54,961 bases of DNA from an uncultured Patescibacteria group bacterium (GCA_938041505.1 CALITC010000016.1:1-54961), one strand, 5' to 3'; positions 42,239 to 51,606 are shown, numbered from the stretch's first letter. The notes: a model not told the origin generated them from the sequence alone. Numbers and translations: made by a program.

Positions 42239-44089
42239 CTAACCTTTTTTCAAGGTATTCAGCTTCTTGAGCAAACCCTCTGCAATGTCAACAGAAGACT
42301 TATCTTGGCTGTTAGAAGATTTAGAACCTTTACTAGGCGAATTAGAATGATGGCTATTACGCCCCTCATTACGTCTTGGTTTCTCAAATTTGTTAGTGTT
42401 ATTTTTAAACGCTGATCGACTTCGATTTGCTTGCTTAGTCGCTGTTGTATGATAAGGTTTTTGCACTCGAGAATCTACAGACTTTGGTTGCGCAGTCTTA
42501 CTCACAGAACGGTTAGGTTTGCTATAACCACTCTTCGAATCAGCTGAATCATTTTTTTTACCAGCGTTGAGGTAGGCGTTCGAAGCAAGTTTTCGCTTCC
42601 TTTTTTCTTTTGCTTTTTCTTCAGGAGACATCTTAGACCACTTACTAACCTCACCCTTAGCTTCCATTTCCGCCTTCTTTTTCTCATATTCAGCTTGTTT
42701 AACTCGTTTTTCTTCTTCTAATTCTTCAGCAAAGTCAAACTCAAGCCACTTATTTATCCTGTCCCTAACCAAGGTTTTAGACTTAGAGTATCTTTCTTGA
42801 GACTGTGCAACAACAGCATCATACGAACCAGCATGCTCATCAAATAATGGTGGGAGAGTGCTCGACATAAATGGTATAGATGGTTTTCCATTAATTGATA
42901 ACTTCATCATTACCTGATATTTATTAAGACCAAGAAGTTGAGGCCCTGTAAAAATTGGCTCAAACTCCTTTTCCATGAATTCAGCATCGTCAGTCCCTAT
43001 TCTAAAGACAACCATTGTACTCACATTACCAAATATTGCATTACGCACCTTCTCATTCCCCGACTCTGTTAGTTGAGCAATATATTGATGAGCCAAAGTC
43101 AAACACAATCGATATTTACGGGCCTCTGACAAGATAGTTGCAAACGAATCAGTAGTGAAGTTCTGAAACTCATCAACATAAAGGTAAAAATCGTTTCGTG
43201 CACTCTCGGGAATATCTACTCTACTCATCGCTGCAAGTTGAAGTTTTGTAATAATAAAGGAACCAAGAAGTGTCGAATTATCCTCCCCTATCCTACCTTT
43301 AGAAAGATTAACTATTAGAATCTTTTTGTTATCCATAATCTCTCTAAAATCTATAGTAGATTTTGGCTGGCCTAATATATTTCGTATTAAATCAGTTGAA
43401 AAGAATTGTCCAATCTTGTTAAGAATCGGGGCAATGGCCTCTGTTCTATATTTATCATTAAAGCTACCAAATTCCTTAATCCAAAAATTCCGTACCATCG
43501 GATCTTCACAGTTATTAACAATTTTCGTCATAAAATCCTTATCTGTAAGCATCCTTACAACACCAAGAAGAGTATTCCCTGGCGTATCCAACAAAGCCAA
43601 TAATGTGTTATTCAGAATATATTCCATACGAGAAGACCACATCCCTGCCCAAATACGACCAAAAACAGCCATCATGCCCGATGCAATCAAAAAAGCTTGC
43701 TCACCTCTTTGCGCCTCAAGCATATTAAAACCAATAGGGTTCTCCATATCGGCAGGATTAAAATATATAACATCATTTTTTCTCCAAGAAGGAATTCGAT
43801 CAAGTATCGTCTCCGAAGAATCCCCATGAGGATCCATAAAACAAACTCCATGACCATTATATATATCTTGAAGGATCATATTCTCCAAAAGCGTAGATTT
43901 CCCCATACCAGACTTACCTAGTATGTACATATGCCTTCGTCTATCATCTTGCAAGATACCAAATTTTTTTGATAAACCTCTATCATTTACTTGCCCAAAA
44001 TAACAAATATCAGGCCGAATTTTGACCATCAATTCTGGAGTAATTGTACGCTCTTGGGTTTGGGTTGAGGCAACTTGATTCTCTAGCAT
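42239..44089 (-). CDS. Type IV secretion-like ATPase (TraD/VirD4-VirB4 superfamily, CPR type)
   Basis: A hexameric FtsK/HerA-type ATPase: 'RHMYILGKSGMGKSTLLENM' (Walker A), 'CFMDPHGDSSETIL', 'ILIVNLSKGRIGEDNS', Walker B 'FYLYVDEFQNF', and 'EARKYRLCLTLAHQYIAQL' (sensor/Q motif). Proteins with this 'DPHGD' and 'LAHQY' pattern are annotated in Patescibacteria as type IV secretion DNA-binding or conjugation ATPases and may couple to type IV pili or DNA transport. From about residue 440 a coiled, charged segment and a basic, serine-rich disordered tail of about 130 residues follow, unusual in length. No relaxase or channel gene is near. Confidence 0.85.
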   Translation of the reverse strand: MLENQVASTQTQERTITPELMVKIRPDICYFGQVNDRGLSKKFGILQDDRRRHMYILGKSGMGKSTLLENMILQDIYNGHGVCFMDPHGDSSETILDRIPSWRKNDVIYFNPADMENPIGFNMLEAQRGEQAFLIASGMMAVFGRIWAGMWSSRMEYILNNTLLALLDTPGNTLLGVVRMLTDKDFMTKIVNNCEDPMVRNFWIKEFGSFNDKYRTEAIAPILNKIGQFFSTDLIRNILGQPKSTIDFREIMDNKKILIVNLSKGRIGEDNSTLLGSFIITKLQLAAMSRVDIPESARNDFYLYVDEFQNFTTDSFATILSEARKYRLCLTLAHQYIAQLTESGNEKVRNAIFGNVSTMVVFRIGTDDAEFMEKEFEPIFTGPQLLGLNKYQVMMKLSINGKPSIPFMSSTLPPLFDEHAGSYDAVVAQSQERYSKSKTLVRDRINKWLEFDFAEELEEEKRVKQAEYEKKKAEMEAKGEVSKWSKMSPEEKAKEKRKRKLASNAYLNAGKKNDSADSKSGYSKPNRSVSKTAQPKSVDSRVQKPYHTTATKQANRSRSAFKNNTNKFEKPRRNEGRNSHHSNSPSKGSKSSNSQDKSSVDIAEGLLKKLNTLKKG

Positions 44090-44171
44090 AATATAAATTA
44101 ATTAAAAAAAATGTTATAGGCGATATGATAATATCTCCATTTTAATGGAAGAAAAGTATGTTGTAAAGACG

Positions 44172-44999
44172 TTATAAATTGTTTGCACGAGTATACAACA
44201 CCGACCTATTTATCATCTTACGAATCGTTTCTAAGTCTTCTTCAGTATCAACTCCTTGAGCCGTAATATTAACATAATTAGAGATAACAGCGACCTGATT
44301 CGTATCAAATAACTCTTGACCCACGATAGCTTGGTAAATATCATTAGAATCATAGCTTGCCGCTCCATTCAAATAAGTATCAGTATTACATCCCGGCACA
44401 AAACCGTAATCATAAGTACTGTTACTACGAAACTCAGATAAACCATTTCCTGCACTGTACCCTGTAGCTGAAAAACCTCTCGTTCCTCCACAACTCAAAG
44501 GCTCTACTGGATTAGCTTGAATTGTAAGTTTTGTAGATCCGTGAGATATGGTTACAGTTTTCCCAAATAACCCATCATAACTAGAGGTAGTATCAATAGA
44601 ACTAACTTCCCAAGCCTCAGGATACTCTATATATAGCGTAGGTAGCAAATTAGTTGTGTACGACTTCCATACAACCTCTTCTTCAGTTAATAGCTCTATA
44701 GCCTCCTCAGCAACCACTTCAACGGCAGTAACTGGCGAAATAGGAATTTCAATTGTTTCATCATCAATAATAACGTCCGCTTCTTCCACCAAAGGCGTGT
44801 CTTCCTTCTCTTCATCAACAATAAAAGGTGATGATTCATCAGAAATTTCATTAACTTCGGAATCTTCTGTTAACACTATTGCACTCAGATTATTATCTGC
44901 CACTTTCTCTTCTGGACGGGATATCGCATAAATTGCGCCAACTCCAACCACTAAAAACACTAATGTAGTGTACATAAACACTTTGAACTGATCAGTCAT
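44172..44999 (-). CDS. Membrane-anchored hypothetical protein with acidic linker (275 aa)
   Basis: One N-terminal membrane helix ('FMYTTLVFLVVGVGAIYAI') is followed by an acidic, glutamate/aspartate-rich linker of about 80 residues and an external beta-rich domain (about 115-275) with a cysteine pair ('LSCGGTRG', 'VPGCNTD'). The domain resembles PsbP/lipoprotein-like folds in its 'YIEYPEAWEV' strand, but the match is weak. It is upstream of the T4SS-like ATPase with an 82-bp gap. Probably a cell-surface protein. Confidence 0.6.
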   Translation of the reverse strand: MTDQFKVFMYTTLVFLVVGVGAIYAISRPEEKVADNNLSAIVLTEDSEVNEISDESSPFIVDEEKEDTPLVEEADVIIDDETIEIPISPVTAVEVVAEEAIELLTEEEVVWKSYTTNLLPTLYIEYPEAWEVSSIDTTSSYDGLFGKTVTISHGSTKLTIQANPVEPLSCGGTRGFSATGYSAGNGLSEFRSNSTYDYGFVPGCNTDTYLNGAASYDSNDIYQAIVGQELFDTNQVAVISNYVNITAQGVDTEEDLETIRKMINRSVLYTRANNL

Positions 45000-45145
45000 A
45001 ATACAAGATAATTTAATGCAATATTAGCTTATTTTTAATCTTCTGTCAAATATTATATTTACCACCCTCTTGAAAAGAGAATTTGATACCTAGAAGATAA
45101 ATTAACAATAAACTGACACAATACTCATTTATTACTAAATAAAGT

Positions 45146-45174
45146 TTGACATAAGATATCACAAAAACTATACT
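45146..45174 (+). promoter_or_regulatory. Transaldolase promoter, leaderless
   Basis: TTGACA (45146-45151), 17 bp, TATACT (45169-45174). The ATG at 45182 follows the -10 box by 7 nt, so the transcript should start at the ATG. Confidence 0.8.
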
Positions 45175-45181
45175 ATATAAT

Positions 45182-45832
45182 ATGCAAATTTATCTTGATA
45201 CAGCAAATCTATCAGAAATAATAAAATATTCCGAATACGGCTTTATCGACGGGGTAACAACTAATCCGGCTTTAGCAGCAAAAGAAGGAGTATCTCCAAA
45301 CAAAATAGTCGAGCATCTTCAACAAATTACCAATTCAGTCTCTGGCCTAGTTAGTATTGAAGTATATGCAACCACGTACAACGAAATGATAGCAGAAGGA
45401 AAAAAATACAGCACCATTGCACCAAATATAGTGATTAAGCTTCCTACAACAGAAGATGGTCTAAGAGCATGCAAAACTCTTACAGATAACAATATAAAGA
45501 CAAATATGACCTTGGTGTTTTCACCTACCCAAGCATTGATGGCTGCCAAAATGGGAGCCACGCTAGTCAGTCCATTTGTAGGAAGGGTTGAGGATGCACA
45601 ATTCGATGGGTTATCGCTTATTGCCGAAATAAGAGAAATATTCGACAACTTTCAATTCAAAACTAAGATATTATCTGCATCGTTTAGATCGATAAAACAA
45701 ATATCAATCGTTGCTCAATTAGGATCAGATATTGCTACCATCTCTCCAACATTGCTAAGCAAGCTATATAAACATCCTTTTACCGACAAAGGATTGGAAG
45801 ACTTTTTGAAAACTGCAAGTCAAGTAAGTTGA
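45182..45832 (+). CDS. tal: Transaldolase / fructose-6-phosphate aldolase family
   Basis: A small TalC-type TIM barrel that moves dihydroxyacetone units in the pentose phosphate pathway or cleaves fructose-6-P. 'YLDTANLSEI' (Asp in strand 1), 'VTTNPALAAKEG', 'IVIKLPTTEDGL' with the Schiff-base Lys, 'TNMTLVFSPTQAL' and 'SPFVGRVED' are all present. Length 216 is typical of this subfamily. With the Rpe-like protein at 21261 it suggests a partial non-oxidative pentose phosphate pathway. Confidence 0.92.
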   Translation: MQIYLDTANLSEIIKYSEYGFIDGVTTNPALAAKEGVSPNKIVEHLQQITNSVSGLVSIEVYATTYNEMIAEGKKYSTIAPNIVIKLPTTEDGLRACKTLTDNNIKTNMTLVFSPTQALMAAKMGATLVSPFVGRVEDAQFDGLSLIAEIREIFDNFQFKTKILSASFRSIKQISIVAQLGSDIATISPTLLSKLYKHPFTDKGLEDFLKTASQVS

Positions 45833-45863
45833 CAGGCAAATCAATCCTATACAAAATAACTAT

Positions 45864-46784
45864 ATGTCCAGCACTAAGCGAAATCTATTTTTTATTTTTT
45901 GGATCATTCTCTTAATTGTAGTGATGGCAATTATAGGTTTTAATTTTGCAAGCCCAAAATCAATATCGGTCCCGCAAAAATCAAACGATATTGTCCGAAT
46001 TCAAGTAATTATTAATGGTGAAAAAGTAGATTTTGCGAATTCAATCTATCAAGATAGTGATAAAAGCTTAGTTTGCAATGATGAGTTAGCTACAAAACCA
46101 ATGGCATTTTTAGCAAACCAAAATCAAATACTTCACTTAAAATGGCAAGATATAAATGGTAAAATATTTTTGAAAAACTACGGTTTCGAAAATACAGGAC
46201 CATTCAAAGATTACTTAGGTATTCGAATAGATATGCTACCAAATATCAAACCTGTAAGTATCTTTGAAGAGGCTCTACCAAAGCCAAAGAAACCGTATAA
46301 TTTATTCGTTTACACTGGAGATAAATTTTCCTATGAGCAGCGCGACGAAAATAGCTTTTTACTTAAACCCTTTGATCGCTTCTTATCAGAAGTAGACAAA
46401 AAGCCTGTGCACGAATCACTAGATTTAATTACCAATGCTCAAGTAGGCCTCGAAGATGGTAAAGATTTAAACGAATCAACATTTTTAAAAGAAGTGATGG
46501 ACAACACCGAACCAATCAATTCGTCGCAAGTACAAACTCCCAAAGCAGAATTTATCAGCGACAACCCTACTCAAGCAAACCAAACACCTGAGCAAGAGGA
46601 AGTGATTGTTGACGAAGAAATAATTGAAATAACAAATGAAGTAATTTCCATTAGTGATGAAAACAGTGAAGATGAATTATTAGGAAATATAGTTGTCTTT
46701 ATACAAGAAACAGAACCGACTACTAAAGAAATCGAAGATCGGTTTTTAAATCTTAATCCCTACAATAAACCAAAATGTGAATAA
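45864..46784 (+). CDS. Membrane-anchored hypothetical protein (306 aa)
   Basis: An N-terminal helix ('LFFIFWIILLIVVMAIIGF', about 8-27) anchors an external domain (about 40-170) of mixed alpha/beta type with one or two cysteines, then a long acidic tail (about 200-290) rich in E, D, N and T, probably disordered. No family is recognised. It follows the transaldolase gene by 31 bp and precedes another hypothetical gene by 16 bp. Confidence 0.6.
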   Translation: MSSTKRNLFFIFWIILLIVVMAIIGFNFASPKSISVPQKSNDIVRIQVIINGEKVDFANSIYQDSDKSLVCNDELATKPMAFLANQNQILHLKWQDINGKIFLKNYGFENTGPFKDYLGIRIDMLPNIKPVSIFEEALPKPKKPYNLFVYTGDKFSYEQRDENSFLLKPFDRFLSEVDKKPVHESLDLITNAQVGLEDGKDLNESTFLKEVMDNTEPINSSQVQTPKAEFISDNPTQANQTPEQEEVIVDEEIIEITNEVISISDENSEDELLGNIVVFIQETEPTTKEIEDRFLNLNPYNKPKCE

Positions 46785-46800
46785 GTCATAACAATAGCAT

Positions 46801-47193
46801 ATGCAGAACAAACCGACATACAACCCAAATCAGTTCAATCCCAACATCAAAGGTTCTGGTAGTGTAGAGACTATAAATGAGAGTTTTGGGAGGTCAGTTG
46901 CACGCTCCCACCATATCAAAGCAACGGCAACAACAATCATCAATACACGTGAAGACTTAGCCGTTGTTCTAAAAAAACAAAATATAGACTTACTTACAAA
47001 AGCAACTGTATTTCAAGAAACTGGAGATTTTATATCTTCAAGTTATGTTATATACAGAAAACATAATAACCACCAAGAATCACTCTCAGCTTTTCTAGAA
47101 CGTTATCCTCAGATAAAACCTTTCGCCGAAAAAATAAACCAAGATTTAAAACCACAAAAAGGGAACTTACAAGTCAGGACAAGTAGCAAATAA
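46801..47193 (+). CDS. Hypothetical protein (130 aa)
   Basis: Not recognised. The N-terminal 40 residues are rich in N, P, S and G ('YNPNQFNPNIKGSG') and likely disordered; residues 40-120 look helical. No signal or membrane segment. Cytoplasmic or DNA-associated by composition (basic C-terminus), but this is weak. Confidence 0.55.
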   Translation: MQNKPTYNPNQFNPNIKGSGSVETINESFGRSVARSHHIKATATTIINTREDLAVVLKKQNIDLLTKATVFQETGDFISSSYVIYRKHNNHQESLSAFLERYPQIKPFAEKINQDLKPQKGNLQVRTSSK

Positions 47194-47208
47194 GAAATAG
47201 AATTAAGC

Positions 47209-47237
47209 TTGACAATACGATATAACTGGCACTTAAT
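47209..47237 (+). promoter_or_regulatory. frr promoter, near-leaderless
   Basis: TTGACA (47209-47214), 17 bp, CTTAAT (47232-47237). The ATG at 47248 is 10 nt after the -10 box. Confidence 0.6.
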
Positions 47238-47247
47238 ACATGTTAAT

Positions 47248-47790
47248 ATGACCTTCCAACACATCGATGGTGACAAAGTAATTAGACACTTAGAATCAAA
47301 ACTTTCGAGCATTCGCACAGGGCGAGTTAACAGCAGTGTGCTTGCTTCAATAACCGTGGAAGCTTACGGGTCACAAATGAATTTTGTTGAGCTTGCAACC
47401 ATCACAGTACCTGAACCCTCTCAGCTACTTATCACACCTTTTGATAAAACACTTATTCCGAATATTGTAAGTGCAATTCAAAACTCAAATCTTGGAGTAA
47501 ATCCAGTTGACGACGGAGCTGGTGTAAGACTAAACTTCCCACCTCTTACAGAAGAAACTAGAGCTTTAAAGGCAAAAGAAATTGGCCAAGAACTAGAAGA
47601 ATCTAGAATAATGATGCGATCGATTCGTCAAGAATTACTCAAATCAAAAAAGCGTGCTCATGAAAATGACGAAATTAGTGAGGACGATTTGAGAAGGTTT
47701 GAAAAAGATCTACAAAAAGAAATTGATGAGCTAAATGCACTACTCCTAAACAAAGCTAAAGCCAAAGAAGAAGAAGTAATGACAATATAA
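47248..47790 (+). CDS. frr: Ribosome recycling factor
   Basis: RRF splits post-termination ribosomes with EF-G. Features are 'LSSIRTGRVNSSVLASITVE' (conserved R-T-G-R), 'TITVPEPSQLLITPFDK', 'GAGVRLNFPPLTEETR' (family: R-L-x-x-P-x-L-T-x-E-x-R) and a long C-terminal helix 'DDLRRFEKDLQKEIDELN'. Length 180 is normal. An upstream start at 47209 overlaps the promoter and is rejected. The usual neighbours rpsB, tsf and pyrH are absent. Confidence 0.95.
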   Translation: MTFQHIDGDKVIRHLESKLSSIRTGRVNSSVLASITVEAYGSQMNFVELATITVPEPSQLLITPFDKTLIPNIVSAIQNSNLGVNPVDDGAGVRLNFPPLTEETRALKAKEIGQELEESRIMMRSIRQELLKSKKRAHENDEISEDDLRRFEKDLQKEIDELNALLLNKAKAKEEEVMTI

Positions 47791-47939
47791 AAAATATAAT
47801 CACCTTCTAATTGACAACATTCTCATAATTGAGGATTTTTATGGTATACAAACAACTTTAAAAAGTCACACTGCTAAGTTTTTCATCAAACAAGTAAAGT
47901 AGAAGAAAAACAAACACACTAATTATATCACCGCAACAT

Positions 47940-48611
47940 ATGGATTACGAGAAAGCATTAGAAGTATTTGAACTAGAGTCTTTAAACTCATTGACGTTTA
48001 ATGACTTCCGTGTCTTATACAAAAAACTTGCAAAACAAAAACACCCAGATACCAAAAGCGGATCAGAAAAAGAATTCGTAAAATTAAGAGAGGCCTATGT
48101 ATTATTAAGTGAATATGGCGAATTTTCTGATGAACAAAAAAAACATAAAAACGCTCTAAAAATTTCAAAAAAATCAAAAAATCACTTAAAATCCCTTACA
48201 AAAGATGAAATAATTAATAAGTATTTTAAAGACACTCGAAAGCTAGAAAATGAAGTAGGTGTATTCAAAGGGTATGTAGAGAATCAAGAAACTGTGATTT
48301 CAAAAATTAAAAGAAAGGTTAAAAAAATAACTTCGGATTTTGATAAAGAAAAAGATATTTTGAAATCAGACTTGAAAAAAGAAATCAAAAAAATTGAACG
48401 GCAACACAAACCATCTATATTTCATCGTATTCTATTCTTCCTACCTCAAAAAAATGAAGAGGAATATTGGGATGAGTATAATAAACACTTGGAAGAATAC
48501 TCGACCAAATATGCAGAACTAAGTATATCATTTTTTAAGTTAATGTTAACTTGTTATGGAGATGGTTTAAACACAATCACAAAAGAGAAAAATCCTAAGA
48601 AAAAAGAGTAA
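47940..48611 (+). CDS. J-domain protein with coiled-coil tail (223 aa)
   Basis: The N-terminal 60 residues form a J domain with the HPD triad in 'AKQKHPDTK', so it should stimulate a DnaK/Hsp70. The rest is a long basic/acidic coiled coil ('LKKEIKKIERQHKPS') with no zinc region, unlike the canonical DnaJ at 22366. Client or location is unknown. It precedes an anchored surface protein gene by 27 bp; both may be in one transcript. Confidence 0.75.
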   Translation: MDYEKALEVFELESLNSLTFNDFRVLYKKLAKQKHPDTKSGSEKEFVKLREAYVLLSEYGEFSDEQKKHKNALKISKKSKNHLKSLTKDEIINKYFKDTRKLENEVGVFKGYVENQETVISKIKRKVKKITSDFDKEKDILKSDLKKEIKKIERQHKPSIFHRILFFLPQKNEEEYWDEYNKHLEEYSTKYAELSISFFKLMLTCYGDGLNTITKEKNPKKKE

Positions 48612-48638
48612 GAAATCAATAACATTGGAGCAGCACCT

Positions 48639-49979
48639 ATGAAAAAGCGTAAATTTAAGAATTTAATCAATTATTTTAGAGGATCTAGAAAAAACAATTC
48701 AATATTGCTTTTTTTGGCATGTATATTATTCGTTACAGCTGTAGGATTTGTTAGTCTTTCAATTCATTACTACAGTATCACAAAAAACCTCTCCCTACCC
48801 GAGATAATAACACCATCAGAAATAACAAATGACAAAATTACTTTCGAATCAAATAAACCTTTTGTTGCAAAAATAAATAGCAAAAAGCATTTTGCTGATA
48901 AGATTGCTGATGATAAGTTTATAGTAGATATAGAAGAGAATTCCGGAATTTATAATTACGAACTATATGGTCATCATAAAAGCAAGGTATTCGATATTTT
49001 GTCAAAAGAAACTTCTAAAGGAGAGATTCTCGCTGATTACGAAGAACCAGAAGTATCAAAAATTGAGTTAAAAAAAATGTACAATCTTCCAAAAGAAGAT
49101 TTCACCATAAGTAGTAATGAAGAAATTATAATTGAACAAAATAATAAAGAATTACAATGCCAATCAACTCCAGCCTCAAATATTCTCGAATACAACTGCC
49201 CTTTAGAGTTTGAAAAAGAAGGTGAAATAAATCTTAACTATTCGTTTAAAGACACAGCCGGTAATATTACAAGTCAAGAAATTTCAACGATTTACACACC
49301 TTCCCCAGAAATATCATGTAATGTGATACCTTCAATCACTAAAGAATCTACCATTGAAGTAGAGTGCACACCCAATAAAGAAGGTCTCGTTACAATAGAA
49401 GAAAAGGAGTTTGATATCAACGCAAATTCACAAAATACTTTTCCGATAAACTTGGTTGAAGAAGGAGAAAATAATATTAACATAGTCTTTACTGATACAT
49501 ATGATCTAAAAACTGAACAAAATTTAAAAATTATTAAAGATACAACGGCACCTTCTGCAGAGTTTACATTCTTAGACGATAAAAAAGAGTTTCAAACAGG
49601 AACTATAGGAATAGGTTTTAAAACCTCTGAAAATGCAAATATAAAAGTAAATTTTTATCCTATCAACAATTTTTTTGAGACAGACGAACTTGCACAGCAA
49701 ATATTAAATTCTGGTAATTTTGTTTATGAAGGTGGCCAAACCTTTGAACAAAGCATAGTCGCAGGAGAGGAAGTTAATTTATCGACTCCAAATAATTTTG
49801 CCTTATGCCAAATCCTGACCGCTAATAACAAAAACTGCTTCTCCCCTGGAGTTGTTGGAATTGATATTAACCTAACAGACGAGTTAGGAAATTCAAGAAA
49901 TTACTTATGCAACAACTGGCTAACTTCTTCCACAGCACAACTCGATGGATTAGAATCCACAACCTGCCAAGAAAAATAG
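48639..49979 (+). CDS. Membrane-anchored protein with Ig-like repeats (446 aa)
   Basis: A basic N-terminus is followed by one membrane helix ('ILLFLACILFVTAVGFVSLSI', about 23-43), and then beta-rich domains with recurring 'EGEINLNYSFKDTAGN', 'EGENNINIVFTDTYDL' and 'GIDINLTDELGN' strands, as in bacterial Ig-like surface domains. Cysteines are spread through the external part. GGAG stands 8 nt before the ATG, one of the few clear ribosome sites here. Probably a surface protein; the function is unknown. Confidence 0.7.
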   Translation: MKKRKFKNLINYFRGSRKNNSILLFLACILFVTAVGFVSLSIHYYSITKNLSLPEIITPSEITNDKITFESNKPFVAKINSKKHFADKIADDKFIVDIEENSGIYNYELYGHHKSKVFDILSKETSKGEILADYEEPEVSKIELKKMYNLPKEDFTISSNEEIIIEQNNKELQCQSTPASNILEYNCPLEFEKEGEINLNYSFKDTAGNITSQEISTIYTPSPEISCNVIPSITKESTIEVECTPNKEGLVTIEEKEFDINANSQNTFPINLVEEGENNINIVFTDTYDLKTEQNLKIIKDTTAPSAEFTFLDDKKEFQTGTIGIGFKTSENANIKVNFYPINNFFETDELAQQILNSGNFVYEGGQTFEQSIVAGEEVNLSTPNNFALCQILTANNKNCFSPGVVGIDINLTDELGNSRNYLCNNWLTSSTAQLDGLESTTCQEK

Positions 49980-50019
49980 AATTTTTGACAAACAGCAATA
50001 ATTATATTTCTATTGTATA

Positions 50020-50600
50020 ATGTCTAAAAATAAAACAAAGAAAGAGATCGAAATGAAGTTAAGAATAGATAAAACGATATAGATAATATTGAAAAAGTTT
50101 TAATCGGGAAAGGTTTTATTTTAAAGAGGGAATCAACTCAAGAAGTCGACACATATTTTGACGCACCTCGATTTATTGAAAACAAAATTTGTTTAAGAAT
50201 CAGAGAGAAAAACGATAACAAAACTGTAACCTACAAAGGACCAACCGACAAACTAAATAGTCATTCTGGAGTATTTGCCAAAGAAGAAATCGATATCGAA
50301 ATCTCCAATAAAGATAATATGGAAAAGTTATTTGAAATTCTAGGATATCAAAAACTAGTCGAGGTCGTAAAACATAGAAAAGAATACCACACAGAGATTA
50401 ACAATCAACGAGTTGCTGTCGCTATCGATGAAATAAAAAATGGGGGATGGTTTTTAGAAATAGAAGTAAATTGTTCCGAAGAAAACATAGCCAGGGACAC
50501 AATCAACAATTTACGAAAAGAACTTAAAACTGGAGAAATAACAGATTTGCCATATCGAGACATCGTCTTGCAAAATATTAAAAATAACAAAAATTCATGA
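50020..50600 (+). pseudogene. CYTH domain protein with N-terminal frameshift
   Basis: CYTH (CyaB/thiamine-triphosphatase) proteins act on triphosphate substrates through an E-x-E-x-K motif. The first frame gives 'KEIEMKLRIDKT' and then a TAG at 50080-50082. The frame in which the rest is written, from about 50079, gives 'IDNIEKVLIGKGF', 'DTYFDAP', 'LRIREK', 'VTYKGP', 'EEIDIEI' and 'VAIDEIKNGGWFLEIEV', all CYTH-like. The two parts fit if two extra bases (AT within GATATAGAT) are removed. It is a pseudogene, a sequencing error, or a programmed shift. The intact tail alone could start at the ATG 50319 but lacks the substrate motif. Confidence 0.7.
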
Positions 50601-50601
50601 T

Positions 50602-51111
50602 TCAATAAGTTCTAATAATTTTCAAAAAATATTTTGCAAATTCGCATATATAAGTGTCACCCTCATTTCTATTCTCTAATAACCGATCCACAGTATCAAG
50701 ATCTACCCAGAAAAATTCTACAGCTTTACCTTTTTCTTATTCTGGAGGCTCCGTTGATTCTGCTTCAATTTCAGTTTGTATAACTTCCATCTTTTTCCTC
50801 TTCCCTTCTCTGGAAGCTTCTTAAGGGACAATCCAATCTTTAGTTTGTATAATTCTCTTAACTCCATTTTCTTTCAATCCAGTTTCTTCCATAGTATCCT
50901 TGATAATTGTAGAATACAGAGTATCGCCATCATCAATATGACTTCCAGGAAAATCATAACACCCTAGGTATAGTCTACGATCAATTGATCTTTTTTGAGT
51001 TAACTATTGCCCTTTCATATTTTTAATAAAACAGTCAAAGGCTACATCATACCTCCCGCTTCTATATTTACAATCTATTTTATTCAGGTATTCTTCATAT
51101 AAATATTGCAC
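50602..51111 (-). pseudogene. Decayed Nudix hydrolase
   Basis: On the minus strand one frame reads through a Nudix fold: 'YDVAFDCFIKN', 'RRLYLGCYDFPGSHIDDGD', 'KDTMEETGL' and 'VEFFWVDLDTVDRLLENR'. In the Nudix box the conserved R-E is K-D and the earlier Glu is Asp. Three in-frame stops interrupt it (TAG 51004-51006, TAA 50821-50823, TAA 50737-50739), yet there is no frameshift. The likely GTG start is at 51109-51111. It fills what would otherwise be a 590-bp gap between the CYTH remnant and rpsL. Nudix enzymes cleave nucleoside diphosphate linkages; this copy should be inactive. Confidence 0.75.
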
Positions 51112-51192
51112 AAAAAAATCTTAACAAAGCATTTATATAATTACAATAACAAAAAACACCCTATCGGGTGAATAAGAAATTTATATGAAAAA

Positions 51193-51606
51193 CTATTTCT
51201 TTGGTTTCTTGGTTCCATACTTTGACCGAGACTGGTTTCGGTCTTGAACTCCAGCAGTATCCAATTTTCCGCGGACAATATGATATCGAACACCTGGAAG
51301 ATCTTTAACACGACCTCCACGGATCATAACTACTGAGTGTTCTTGCAAATTGTGTCCAACACCTGGAATATAAGCAATTACTTCCATCTTATTAGAAAGT
51401 TTTACCTTTGCCACCTTACGTACAGCTGAGTTAGGTTTCTTAGGTGTTGTCGTATAAACCTTAGTACAAACACCTCTTTTAAATGGATTTTTTCCTGCCA
51501 ATGATCTAGTTTTTAGGGAATTCCAATCTACAGCTAATGCTGGAGACTTTGTTTTTTTAGTTACTTTAACACGAGGTTTTCTAATAAGTTGGTTAATTGT
51601 CGGCAT
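51193..51606 (-). CDS. rpsL: 30S ribosomal protein S12
   Basis: S12 lies at the decoding centre. '[12 protein letters not shown]', '[20 protein letters not shown]', '[13 protein letters not shown]', '[18 protein letters not shown]' and '[11 protein letters not shown]' are diagnostic. The streptomycin-site lysines in 'PKKPNSA' are wild type. Last gene of a minus-strand operon. The usual partners rpsG and fusA do not follow. Confidence 0.98.
   Translation of the reverse strand: MPTINQLIRKPRVKVTKKTKSPALAVDWNSLKTRSLAGKNPFKRGVCTKVYTTTPKKPNSAVRKVAKVKLSNKMEVIAYIPGVGHNLQEHSVVMIRGGRVKDLPGVRYHIVRGKLDTAGVQDRNQSRSKYGTKKPKK

Noticed and set aside
50319-50600. 93-residue ORF as a free-standing gene
   Set aside because: It is the C-terminal half of the CYTH domain; the upstream frame continues to about 50073 with CYTH motifs.
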